Of a stretch of 64,000 nucleotides of DNA, positions 1 to 8,572 are shown piece by piece. The stretch is taken from positions 14,371,675 to 14,435,674 of the forward strand of contig OX419347.1 in NCBI GenBank assembly GCA_948470475.1, in the 5' to 3' direction. The position numbers and the translations under genes were made by a program. Origin of the DNA: Galaxea fascicularis. Its lineage: Eukaryota; Cnidaria; Anthozoa; Scleractinia; Euphylliidae. Under the pieces are notes generated by a model. The model was not told the origin of the DNA, did not search any database, and saw only the letters and a list, made by a program, of their open reading frames with translations. Each line of letters opens with the position of its first letter. Position 1 is the first letter of the stretch.

Positions 1-162
1 GTTGCTGCTGCTGTGCCAGTGCTTGACGCTGCTGTTCTTTTAACTTGTGCTGTTGAGTGGCTGCAGCAATAGCACTGGCTGCTGCTCCTTTTGCTGCTGC
101 CCATGACGCTGTATTGGATGATTGGGTGGAACCAGTTGATTGCTTGTTTTGGAGTTGTTGAG
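1..162 (-). CDS. SMARCA4: SMARCA4/Brahma-like ATPase, Gln/Ala-rich internal exon (partial)
   Basis: On the minus strand this is open to the window edge and encodes a Gln/Ala-rich stretch ending in LKEQQRQALAQQQQ. It follows the QLQ exon at 1269-1827. That exon ends in phase 1, and an AG at 163-164 gives a matching entry that continues the frame as Ala-Gln-Gln-Leu. An alternative AG about 22 nt further out also keeps the frame, so the 5' border is uncertain. In this family the segment lies between the QLQ domain and the HSA domain. The HSA, helicase and bromodomain exons would lie beyond position 1, outside the window. The low-complexity composition alone would not identify the gene; the call rests on its junction with the QLQ exon. 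Confidence 0.7.
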
Positions 163-295
163 CTTGTTGTAACATGAAAATAACTAATTTATGAATACAT
201 GTACATCAATATTATCAACACAATGCTAGAGCACTGTAAGAATAAAATGAATCAGTCACACAGGAAAGATTATTGCAGTTGTATGCCCAGTGAAG

Positions 296-905
296 CCACA
301 GGCAGCCCAAGCTCACTACGAGTTGTATACATAAAGGGTTTGCATGGGAATCCAGGTTATAGATTCAAGAAAATAAATACTCATAGAAATTCTCAATAAA
401 AAATGCCTTACCTTATTTATAGGCAAAAACTTCATGCTAGCCCACATTTAGAGCACATATAAAAGAAGACAATAAAGTACATTTACAGGACAATAGATCA
501 GGACAATAGAGGAATACGGATTTACATATTTGGCTTACCATGACGTTCTTGCCTATTTATATGGTGTGTTCTTGCTTGCTGTGTGGTTATTTTCCTGATC
601 GGATGCCATTTTAGCGATTTCTTTCATTTCTGAGTTTCCACTCTTAAAGAGAGAGCAAGGTGTCCAGATTGAAGTGTTCGACCTTGCTCTCTCTTTAAGA
701 GTGGAAACTCAGAAATGAAAGAAATTGCTAAAATGGTGTCGGATCGGGAAAATAACCACACAGCAAGCAAGAACACACCATATAAATAAGGTAAGCCATT
801 TTTTATTGAGAATTTCTGCGAGTATTTATTTTCTTGAACCTATAACCTGGATTCCCATACAAACCTTTATGTATACAACTCGTAGTGAGCTTGGGCTGCC
901 TGTGG
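296..905. repeat. Large imperfect foldback (inverted repeat) in a SMARCA4 intron
   Basis: Bases 296-418 and about 553-664 are the reverse complement of about 786-905 and 682-790. The centre, around 665-681, is short. The left arm carries about 134 extra bases (419-552) absent from the right arm, flanked by short inverted motifs (TATAGGCAA and TTGCCTAT). The structure looks like a foldback or MITE-type element with a second insertion in one arm. It lies wholly within the intron between the exons at 1-162 and 1269-1827. Confidence 0.85.
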
Positions 906-1268
906 TGAAGTCTAGCACAAATAAAGCACTTGCAAATAAAGCCTAAAGAAACAAATGAACAAAAATACATCCAGGGCTTTCATTAATTGAAGAAATAGAG
1001 GGCTATAGGATTCTAAATTGGTGGGTACCCCTAAGATTTCTTTGGTTTGCCCCTTTCAGTACCTTAACAGCAAAGGTGGGTACTGTGTTCACAGTATATG
1101 GGTGCTGGTACAATAAATAACAACCCTGTAAATCCCTGGAATTATACAAGCAAGTTGTACACAACAGTGACAATCTTTCATATACTGTATACAACTGTAA
1201 TACAATCATGCATCCGCTCTGCAAAACATGCAACAACCCATCTAAAATAAAGCTGCCTGGAAACTTAC

Positions 1269-1827
1269 CAGGTGTCATTCCAGGAACATTGTATGCCGTC
1301 TGATTAGGTACAGGACCAGCAGTGGATGCTGCCCCACTTCCACTACCAACAGCTGCCTGGCTTTGAGGTCCCACCTGGTTCCCTGGTTGATTCTGACTCA
1401 TGGAAGGCAACTGATTAGGCTGAGCGGGGCCACTACCACCTAACATACTGGTGGCTCCTGCCTTTGTAGTAGATGGTTTGCCTTGGATAGCAATGCGAAT
1501 GTGTTCTGGAAGTGGTTGGCTACGTGCTAACAACTTGTATGCCATGATCTGGGCTCTGAGCTGCAGCAGTTGTGGTGATGAGAAAGGATGTGCCTTCTGT
1601 GATGATGGAGACATCATGTTGGTTGCAGGGGAACTTCTAGATTGCATGTCTCCCATTCCAGCACCTGGCATGCTGCTCATACCCAGGGACATTGAAGGAC
1701 CAGGGAGCTGATGGCCATGACTAACATCAGGTATGTCAATATTTGGGGGTTTTGCTCTCATTAATGACAACAGCTGTGCATAGCGAGGGTCTGATTCCAT
1801 GCCTCTTTCCTGCATTGTATGCAAGGC
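1269..1827 (-). CDS. SMARCA4: SMARCA4/Brahma-like ATPase, QLQ-domain exon
   Basis: This exon begins [20 protein letters not shown], which resembles the segment before QLQ in vertebrate BRG1. It then has a Met/Ser/Pro-rich linker and a QLQ domain (about 1478-1588; core [18 protein letters not shown] followed by [14 protein letters not shown]). A Gln/Pro/Gly-rich tail follows. The acceptor AG is at 1828-1829 and the donor GTAAGT at 1263-1268, leaving phase 1. In SWI/SNF ATPases the QLQ region is an N-terminal protein-interaction module, and the complete protein is the nucleosome-remodelling motor of BAF/PBAF complexes. SMARCA4 and SMARCA2 are vertebrate paralogues; most invertebrates have one Brahma gene, so the symbol is by family. 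Reading on past the donor gives unrelated sequence, consistent with an intron. Confidence 0.92.
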
Positions 1828-2392
1828 CTATGGAATTTCACAATTCAAATACGTACAGTATAATACAATGTACATTCTATCAAGACAAATCTTTCAGCAA
1901 TAGGGCTGAGGAAATCATAGCTTTATTCTTTCCATCAAGGCAACTCTTTTCCAAACCTAATGGCTGGCCATGCGTAAAATTCCCACACTTAAAAATTTCG
2001 AGTTTCCCTGACCAGACATGTACAGATGCCCTGATCTGTTGTAACCTTGTACCACTGGGTGGTAACCATGCATGTTTATCCCAATTCGTAACCTTTCATG
2101 TAACTTGTCATTCCAGTCAATGAGACAGATTTTTCATTTTTACATTATTTGTACCTTTCAAAAAGTCAACAATAATAATTTCTTATAGAGACCACCGTAT
2201 TCAAAATCAAATTTGCAAGCCATGTTCATGTAGGTACATGTAGTCTGAAAAATAGAACTAAGCTTTCATTCCCTTATTCTGGTACATGTAGTTCACTTAT
2301 TTACAGCCTGTACATGAAAGTTTATCTATAAACAGATGAGAGGACTGTGGTTGCTTCGCTGTACGTGTATCACTGAGATTCCTTAAGCTCAC

Positions 2393-2467
2393 CTTTTCTA
2401 GCCTTTGCATGTTTTCTGGAGTGTACTGGAATCCCGCCAAGGAAGTCATGTTGCTAGATAAGGTTTT
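2393..2467 (-). CDS. SMARCA4: SMARCA4/Brahma-like ATPase, N-terminal exon
   Basis: A 75-nt exon with phase 0 at both ends. It encodes KTLSSNMTSL and then GFQYTPENMQRLEK, joining directly to ALHTMQERG in the next exon. Vertebrate BRG1 has a similar NMHQMHKPMESMHEKG order, which supports the join. The donor GTGAGC follows AAG, and an acceptor CAG (2468-2470) follows a T-rich tract. The Met codon at 2447-2449 could be an internal start, but the frame is open upstream to the acceptor, so I prefer an internal exon with the true first exon further upstream. I could not place that first exon with confidence. Confidence 0.7.
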
Positions 2468-3169
2468 CTGACAATTTGTGTATCTTCAGAAAAAAAATTG
2501 CAAATAAAGAACTGATTAATGATACACTTATGAGTTACTCATGCAACAGAGCCATCAGTGCAGTGCTTAGAAAGACTGTTTGATGCAATATTGATTGATA
2601 TTTTGAAACACTGACAGAAAGCAGGGATTAAACAATTCATTACAGTTATTGAATTGGCACTGGTCGGCATCAGCCAATGGCTGGCCAATAATTATTGATA
2701 ACACACAAAAGAAGTCGCAAACTTCATCGATTTAAAGAGTACAAGTCGAATTAAACTCCTCCCCAATTGATGAGCTTGGGAACAGGTGCCATAGAGGTTG
2801 GCGGATCCTAAGCAATTCAGGCGCAGCAGGGAGGTAACCATGGCAACCCTGTGAGCGGGAACCACCCCAGCAAGCAGCCGCCAACAGGCACTGTTACAAT
2901 GAAAGAAATTCAGTGGAATACCTACCAGTTAACATACTTACCAACCTTACCACTAACAAGAAAGAGAAAAGAGAAAATGTGGGAGTGGGGGGTTGGTGTT
3001 GTTACACCCTGAGTGCCATCTACCAGATTGTCCCTCTATTTAAAATTTTTTTGACAACCCTGGAGTCCTATTAGGTCAATGCTAAATCAAAATTGATTTG
3101 TTCTGTAACTGGAGTCAATCACAGAAGAACAAAATCATATTATGTGGTGCCTTGTTATAAATTATTCTT

Positions 3170-3206
3170 ATTAATTTGTGCTGTCAAATTGACAGCACAA
3201 ATTAAT
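3170..3206. repeat. Perfect palindrome, 18-bp arms with 1-nt spacer
   Basis: ATTAATTTGTGCTGTCAA is followed by one A and its exact reverse complement. It lies directly beside the larger imperfect foldback at 3225-3321 and may be part of the same element. Confidence 0.9.
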
Positions 3207-3224
3207 ACTACAGATATATAGTCA

Positions 3225-3321
3225 GTTTATCAGATGTTTAAGTATGCACGGCAATTTTCTGAACAGTGTCAATTAAACCGGTTCAGAGAATCGCCGTGAA
3301 TAGTTAAAACATCCGATAAAT
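3225..3321. repeat. Imperfect foldback, about 40-bp arms
   Basis: The left arm (3225-3264, GTTTATCAGATGTTTAAG and so on) pairs with the right arm (about 3281-3321, ending AACATCCGATAAAT) with a few mismatches around a short loop. It resembles a small MITE or hairpin element. Confidence 0.75.
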
Positions 3322-4063
3322 GGATTCTTGAATATTTAGACCTTGAAATATTTGTACGACTGAAGGTACAGGAAAAATGTATGTTACAGTTTAAATTGAG
3401 AAATAGAAAAGGAAATTAAAAGACAACTGAAAATTCTTCAGAACTGGACGTCTGATGAGGTCGTTTGATCAAACTAAGAAAACCCAACCAGATAAAGCAC
3501 AAAATCAAGGCTTCAAGAGAATTTAAGGAAGGAAAAGGGTTGGAAAACTAAAGCAATGTTCTTTTTAACGTTACCACACTACTTACCTGAAGAAACAGAG
3601 CTATAAAATAACCCAGAAATACTACATCCTGCCCGATATCATGCCTCCGCCATGATGCTTTGTCTGGAAGCACAGCGCATGCACATCCGGCCTCGTCTTG
3701 AAGTGCACACAAAATAAAAACAACTGCAGTGTGCACTTACTCCACCCAAGAAAGTACCAATTGTTTCGCAACTATTTCAAGTTTTCCAATGCTTCATTAC
3801 TGGCAAATTTATTTTTTATCCTTCTCCTCTTATTATTGAAATTTCATTTTAGTTACTGATTATTTTTCCTGCTGACCGTTAATGCGAACTGTGATGTGAT
3901 AGGGTAATCGGTAATTTCTGCATAAACGTTTTCTATTTACTTTCTCTTATTATTATTATTATTCTCATTTGTATCAAAACGTAGAAAACATTTCCACAAA
4001 GTCCGAAACGAGAGAAAAAAAGTAAAACACGTAAAAAACAGGACAGTACGGAAAAAAAAAAAT

Positions 4064-4110
4064 TGCCGAGACCCGGGATAATTCAGAGCTCGTGCGAGCT
4101 CTCCGGATTT

Positions 4111-4161
<51 letters not shown>

Positions 4162-4166
4162 TCGGC
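4064..4166 (-). tRNA. tRNA-Phe(GAA) with a 30-nt insertion beside the T arm
   Basis: Reading minus, the 5' acceptor strand GCCGAGA (4166-4160) pairs perfectly with TCTCGGC (4071-4065), followed by discriminator A (4064) and a T run that suits pol III termination. The A box (TAGCTCAGTTGG), a five-pair anticodon stem (TCAGA/TCTGA), a GAA anticodon in CTGAAGA, and the B box (GGTTCAAATCC) are all present. A tRNA-Phe is normally 73 nt; this one is 103. The extra bases lie between the B box and the 3' T-stem strand CCGGG. They include AGAGCTCG-CA-CGAGCTCT, a perfect 8-bp hairpin. The insertion is not at the canonical 37/38 intron site. The gene may be transcribed, but folding into a working tRNA is doubtful, so a recent pseudogene is possible. 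Confidence 0.8.
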
Positions 4167-4996
4167 ATCTGAAATTTACGAGGTTGAAATTATGTTATTA
4201 AAAGCTGATACGCTTCATGGTTGGCTGAAACGACCAATAAAAGCCTGAATAAGAATGATTATTGAATGCAATTTTGAAGGAAAGAATGTCTAATTTTGGA
4301 GCTGAGGCTGAACATCCTTATTTTTTTGGATTTGAACCTGAAAACGTTTTTAAAGTGTTCTAACGTTACATGGTCTTACATGGTATAAAGTATTTCAATA
4401 AATCAATGCAGACCTGGCGTGCGTTTCTGGAAACACCCGAAACTATTGACGGAACTGATATGTTACGGATGGATATCATCAATGAGTGTTTCGTCATGAT
4501 ATATACTTTGGAAGAAACCACATCAAAATATAAAGTTGAATACAAACCAGGGAAATGAGACTCGCCGATGAACGGGACGATAGTCCCGAAACCTCAGAGT
4601 GGCTTTTAGAGCAAATATCAGCGGCCATGTAGCGGCCTTCAACTTAACACAGAACATGAAGGCATTGTATGCCTTCGCTAAATCCTGTCTCGTATTTATT
4701 TACAAGAACCCGAAATACCATCAATGACTAGTACGCTATGGAGAACAAAAACTGTAACACTGAAATCAGACAACTGCGCAGCTGAAAAGTTACTTCTGTG
4801 ATGTCGAGTTACAATTCAATGGTTTTTGGGCAAAAAGTCTTTCCACAAGCCATTATAGACCCTTTTCGACGGGTTGTTCTTCGAAATAAAATATGAACAC
4901 AAGCAGCGTGATATAAATTTTTAATCTTTCAAACCATACACAGGACTAATGAAAAGTTGTTTTCTCTGTTAGCAAATTTTAGCGGATTCAAGAGCG
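4167..4996. other. Gene-free stretch upstream of the P4HA-like exon
   Basis: No gene is recognised. The short open frame at 4370-4558 has no recognisable domain. The promoter of the downstream prolyl hydroxylase-like exon should lie here, but I see no clear TATA element. Confidence 0.5.
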
Positions 4997-5327
4997 ATGA
5001 CTGACTTTCTCAGCTTTTCACTGTTAATCATCTCCTTGTGTCAAGTAAACGGGCAAGAGTTTGGCTCCAAGAAGCAAGACATAACCTCACTTTACAAACT
5101 TGAGGAAAGACTTCTGCCAGCATTAGACGCTTTCATCTTCAACAGAGAAAGTCATTTAAAAGAGCTAGAAGACGTGGTCAGAAAAACGTCTGATTTGAGG
5201 GCAATGTCTGGTGAGGGTTTTGGAGAATACCTAGGAAATCCGCTAAATCAGTTCCACGTTGTAAAGAGGTTTATCGATGACTGGGGAAACCTGGACGATT
5301 ATCTGAAGTCAGATACTTCTGCTGATG
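4997..5327 (+). CDS. Prolyl 4-hydroxylase alpha-like protein, exon 1
   Basis: The ATG opens a hydrophobic signal peptide (residues 1-19, MTDFLSFSLLIISLCQVNG), as expected for an ER-lumen enzyme. Next comes a P4Ha_N-type helical region: DITSLYKLEERLLPALDAF, EGFGEYLGNPLNQFHVVKRF and IDDWGNLDDYL. These match the order of the N-terminal domain in collagen prolyl 4-hydroxylase alpha subunits, where it serves in assembly. The exon ends at the donor GTAAGT (5328) in phase 1 and joins in frame to 5777. Family members continue for about 500 residues through a peptide-binding domain to an Fe(II)/2-oxoglutarate catalytic domain. Those parts were not found. Confidence 0.85.
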
Positions 5328-5776
5328 GTAAGTCCGTTTTGTGATTTTTCCGAAGTTCTCCGACTACGTTCAGAGATTTCCGAAGATGAACCAAACGCTT
5401 TCGAAGATTTCCTCGGAGTTCTATCGCTCCTTAGTGCACATACAGTTCACATTTCCTCCGCGAAAGAGGTTTTCGACAAAACCCATTGCGCAATGGTGCA
5501 TTTTCACGACTGTGTTACCCGGCAATGGGCCATATCTAAGCAGTAGAAAAAATTTCCCGTGGGCCACCTCGCGTTACCCTTCTTGGGTTACCCTCCTTAA
5601 AAATTGTTATAATCTTAACTAAGGGTTGGGAGCCGGATTTCGCCGACAGTTAAGCAAACCCGAGACGAAGCTAATCGAGTACCTTTGGTGTTTTAATGTC
5701 CTTCGAGAATTCTCCCAAACCCTTGACTGTTTTTGAGTTCAGTTTTAATATTCCCTGATAAACCGTTTTATTCCAG

Positions 5777-5903
5777 ATTTCCTCTCTGAAACAAAGAAGG
5801 ACCAGAATCAGATTCCAAGCAAAGTTGAACTTGAAAAGTCACTACGACAGCTGGAAAAGTCGAACGGGATCGATCCCGAGGGTTATCGAGTAAATGCTAT
5901 GAC
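5777..5903 (+). CDS. Prolyl 4-hydroxylase alpha-like protein, exon 2
   Basis: Acceptor TTATTCCAG precedes the exon and donor GTGAGC follows it. The split codon with exon 1 gives Asp, then FLSETKKDQNQIPS, VELEKSLRQLEKS and NGIDPEGYRVNAMT. This matches the end of the P4Ha_N domain, where family members have a helix followed by the Tyr-x-Leu-Asp-Pro motif. The exon ends in phase 2, so the gene should continue, but no exon with the peptide-substrate domain or the His-x-Asp/His iron site is seen before the opposing P450 at 7082-8572. The gene either has a long intron spanning the P450 or is a truncated duplicate. Confidence 0.8.
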
Positions 5904-7081
5904 GTGAGCCAAACATACTTACACCCTTTTATTGGGGAACATTTGAAATGACTTAGAAGCAATTTTATTATAGTAGTGCCGACATTTGTTTTCTAATCAC
6001 AGCCCCTAGGTTTGCTTTGTTAATTTTCTTGGATGACTCGTACACAGACATTTTAATTGTTTCCAGTTAATTTTATTGACGATGTTTCATGTGCTGAACC
6101 GGCAGCCCATGACTGGTTTAACCCGTAACATTCCAATAGTGATTACCATCCTTACCATATCACCAGTTTGTGAATGATACAGGGTATGGAAATACAGGAA
6201 ATGATGAGCAGAGATCAGTTAACGTTTATACAAATACAAATTCTCCCTACATGTAACATATGAAATATGCGAGTACCGTCAGGAGAATCTACATGTTGAT
6301 ATTTAGGATTAAAGGGTTAAGAACACTCACCCGGTTGTATAATATGCTCTGCTATCTCGTACGTAAATCAAGCTAATTAACGGGTAGATAAGTCAATATT
6401 TACAGACAGGGATAATATTATAGTACAAATAAGCCTGATATTGAATACAGTTACTTTACTGAATGCCAGTTTTTTTTGGCTATAACACTCTTTGATTTAA
6501 GACTTAAAAGAAAAGTCCTTTGGATTCAGATTTGGATCCATGTTAACTGAAGCAACTTTATTGTAGTGTTCCTCGCAAAACTTAATTTGCCATCTCGCCT
6601 CCCTCCTGGTTATGATCATATGCTATACACCTGCCATGAATGCCTCTTCTGGTTTGACACGAATAACTTGACTCCGATGATGCCTTCCGCTGCTCAGGTT
6701 GTCGAAATAAGGGCCATAATTAAACCGGCAGTCCTTCTCAGGACTACACTCACCCGGACGATCGTACTCCTGGGTTGAAACCATTTACGAGAAAATGATT
6801 TATTATATTGTTCTCTTTAATACCACTCAGTTCATCCTTTTGCTTCAACTATTATTCGCTCTATAACTGAGCACAAATGATATGAGAATATATTTTCTAA
6901 AAGACGTCTTTATGTTTGCGGCCATGCCGTGCTATCAACATGACTTGTTTATTGATAGTCTGTTCACATTATAGCGCGCCTTCAACCATGCTTTGCGACG
7001 CTCTAGTTCACGGGCATGTCCAGCGCGTTTAGCTATGCCTCTGGTGTTTTCAAACCTTAGATGATATGACCCTGACTCTTC
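5904..7081. other. Gene-free stretch with dispersed repeat
   Basis: No coding exon is supported. About 6110-6320 resembles a dispersed AT-rich repeat also seen near 63755-63960 (shared elements: CCAATAGTGA, ACAGG(A/G), ATTAATACAAATTC-like and ACATGTAACATAT). A possible poly(A) signal for the P450 gene lies on the minus strand at 6948-6953. Confidence 0.5.
6948..6953 (-). promoter_or_regulatory. Putative poly(A) signal of the P450 gene
   Basis: AATAAA on the minus strand, about 130 nt beyond the P450 stop codon. Spacing and strand are suitable; not otherwise tested. Confidence 0.5.
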
Positions 7082-8572
7082 TTAGTACCTCCTTTCTATG
7101 CACAAGTGATATGGCTTTGGACACAGGCTAGCACCAAAGATGCCGTCCAAATCAGGCTGTTTAAAATCACTTGGCACACTGAACTGAAACTTGTGCAACA
7201 GACGGGAGATGAAAAGGAAAAGCTGGATTTTCCCGAGGGATTCAGCGAGGCAGACCCGCCTACCGGCCCCGAACGGAAGGTAACTGAGTGTGCCGGGGCA
7301 GATGACTTTACCTTCAGCATCGAGGAAGCGAGAGGGGTCGAATTCATCTGGTTTGCTCCATTCATTTTCGTCATGGTGCATTGCCCAGACATTAAAGAGA
7401 ACCACAGTGTCTTTTGGAATCTCGAATCCGTTCAGAGAGGTGTCTCCAGTTGTGGAGTGCGGGAACAACAAGGGAACTAACGAACTATATCTCAGCACCT
7501 CCAAAATGGTTGCATCCAGATATGGTAAGTTGGGCTTGTCAGCAAGCTCGGGCAGGCGATCTCGTCCAACAACGTCATCCAGCTCTTGATGAATACGCTG
7601 TTGCACCTTGGGATTGCGAACCAAATACGCAAGCGCCCAAAGGACGCACGTGGAAGTAGTTTCCAGACCCGCGCTGAAGATGTCACTCATGGTCAATACG
7701 ACGTGGTCTTCGGTCAGCGGAAGAATTTTGCCTGGGTTCTCAGCCTGTGACTCTCTCATGGCTTTTATGAGAGCATCAGTGAGGTCACGCGTCACGCAAT
7801 CCTGATAGGTATTTTTGTGCTCGTCGAACTTCTTCTGTAGAATGGTATCGCGGTCTTTGACTGCTTGCTTGATAAGTTTTAACCCTTTACTGGGAAAATG
7901 CCGCAGCCAGGGGAAGTAATCAACTAAGTTGCCAGCCCTGAAACCCTGCACGAATTGCTGGTTATAACTCAGGATGGTGTGAAACTCGGGATCTTCCAGA
8001 TCGTAGCTCGAACCAAACACAAAGGCACAGATTATGTTGATCACAGCTAGGACAATGTCATGCTGAGGGTCATGCGCGCGCCCTTCCACAGTCTCAAAAC
8101 GCGTTATAAGCTCATTGATTTCCTGACAAACTTTATCTTCTATGGGCTTGATCCCCTGACCGAACATCTTGAGTGCCGAGTGCGCTATCTTTCTCTGCAG
8201 CTTCCAAGTCGGGCTGAAGTCACTAAACGCAATATCTTTTCCTCCTCTAGAAATCAGATCCGCGGTGTAAAGCCGAGGTCGCCCTGCAAAGTCTTGAGAC
8301 TTCTTTACAAGCGCTTCTCGAGCAAGATCGATACTGTTTACGACCACAATCCGATGGATTCCGACGGAGAGTCGGAAGACCTTTCCGAACCTTTTCGCGA
8401 GCTTTGTGAGGCCATGATGCGGTTTGGTTCCCATCTGGAGCATATTGCCAATAACTGGGAGAGGTACAGGTCCGGGAGGAAGCTTCGGGTTTTCGGTTAC
8501 GTGTGAGAACACGCTGTACAGTAGAACAGCAGAAATTACTACCACTGCAAGTGCCAATAACTCAAAAGCCAT
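7082..8572 (-). CDS. Cytochrome P450, CYP2-clan type, intronless
   Basis: A complete 496-residue microsomal P450, a usual length for the family. An N-terminal membrane anchor (about residues 3-24) is followed by the proline-rich hinge LPPGPVPLP (31-39). A C-helix WKLQRK is at 123-128. The I-helix oxygen-activation motif AGLETT is at 301-306, the K-helix ExxR (E358, R361) follows, and FDPSRF is at 411-416. The haem loop FGAGRRVC runs 434-441, with Cys441 as the iron ligand. The usual Gly two residues after the Cys is Ala, a substitution the family tolerates. RDLTDALI and the general layout resemble CYP1/CYP17/CYP2 enzymes that oxidise lipophilic small molecules such as steroids or xenobiotics; the substrate cannot be read from sequence. 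It would act on the ER membrane with NADPH-P450 reductase. The lack of introns suggests a retroposed origin or a single-exon lineage. Confidence 0.95.
   Translation of the reverse strand: MAFELLALAVVVISAVLLYSVFSHVTENPKLPPGPVPLPVIGNMLQMGTKPHHGLTKLAKRFGKVFRLSVGIHRIVVVNSIDLAREALVKKSQDFAGRPRLYTADLISRGGKDIAFSDFSPTWKLQRKIAHSALKMFGQGIKPIEDKVCQEINELITRFETVEGRAHDPQHDIVLAVINIICAFVFGSSYDLEDPEFHTILSYNQQFVQGFRAGNLVDYFPWLRHFPSKGLKLIKQAVKDRDTILQKKFDEHKNTYQDCVTRDLTDALIKAMRESQAENPGKILPLTEDHVVLTMSDIFSAGLETTSTCVLWALAYLVRNPKVQQRIHQELDDVVGRDRLPELADKPNLPYLDATILEVLRYSSLVPLLFPHSTTGDTSLNGFEIPKDTVVLFNVWAMHHDENEWSKPDEFDPSRFLDAEGKVICPGTLSYLPFGAGRRVCLAESLGKIQLFLFISRLLHKFQFSVPSDFKQPDLDGIFGASLCPKPYHLCIERRY

Larger units (their letters stand above)
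2480..4060. other. Gene-free stretch upstream of the SMARCA4-like exons
   Basis: No exon could be supported. It holds the palindrome at 3170-3206 and the foldback at 3225-3321. A GC-richer open stretch around 2810-2905 on the plus strand reads as a Gln/Gly/Asn/Pro-rich peptide, but on the opposite strand from the SMARCA4-like exons and without clear splice sites. The unplaced first SMARCA4 exon and promoter probably lie here or further right. Confidence 0.5.

Noticed and set aside
2810..2905. Gln/Gly/Pro-rich open stretch on the plus strand resembling a SMARCA4 N-terminal exon
   Set aside because: It is on the opposite strand from the other SMARCA4 exons and lacks clear acceptor and donor sites.
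6566..6778. Possible third exon of the prolyl hydroxylase-like gene
   Set aside because: The peptide lacks the features of the peptide-substrate domain and ends in repeat-like sequence; no matching phase-2 acceptor was found.
7082..8572. P450 haem loop with Ala in place of Gly after the Cys as a sign of inactivity
   Set aside because: The family pattern allows Gly, Ala or Asp there; all other motifs are intact.
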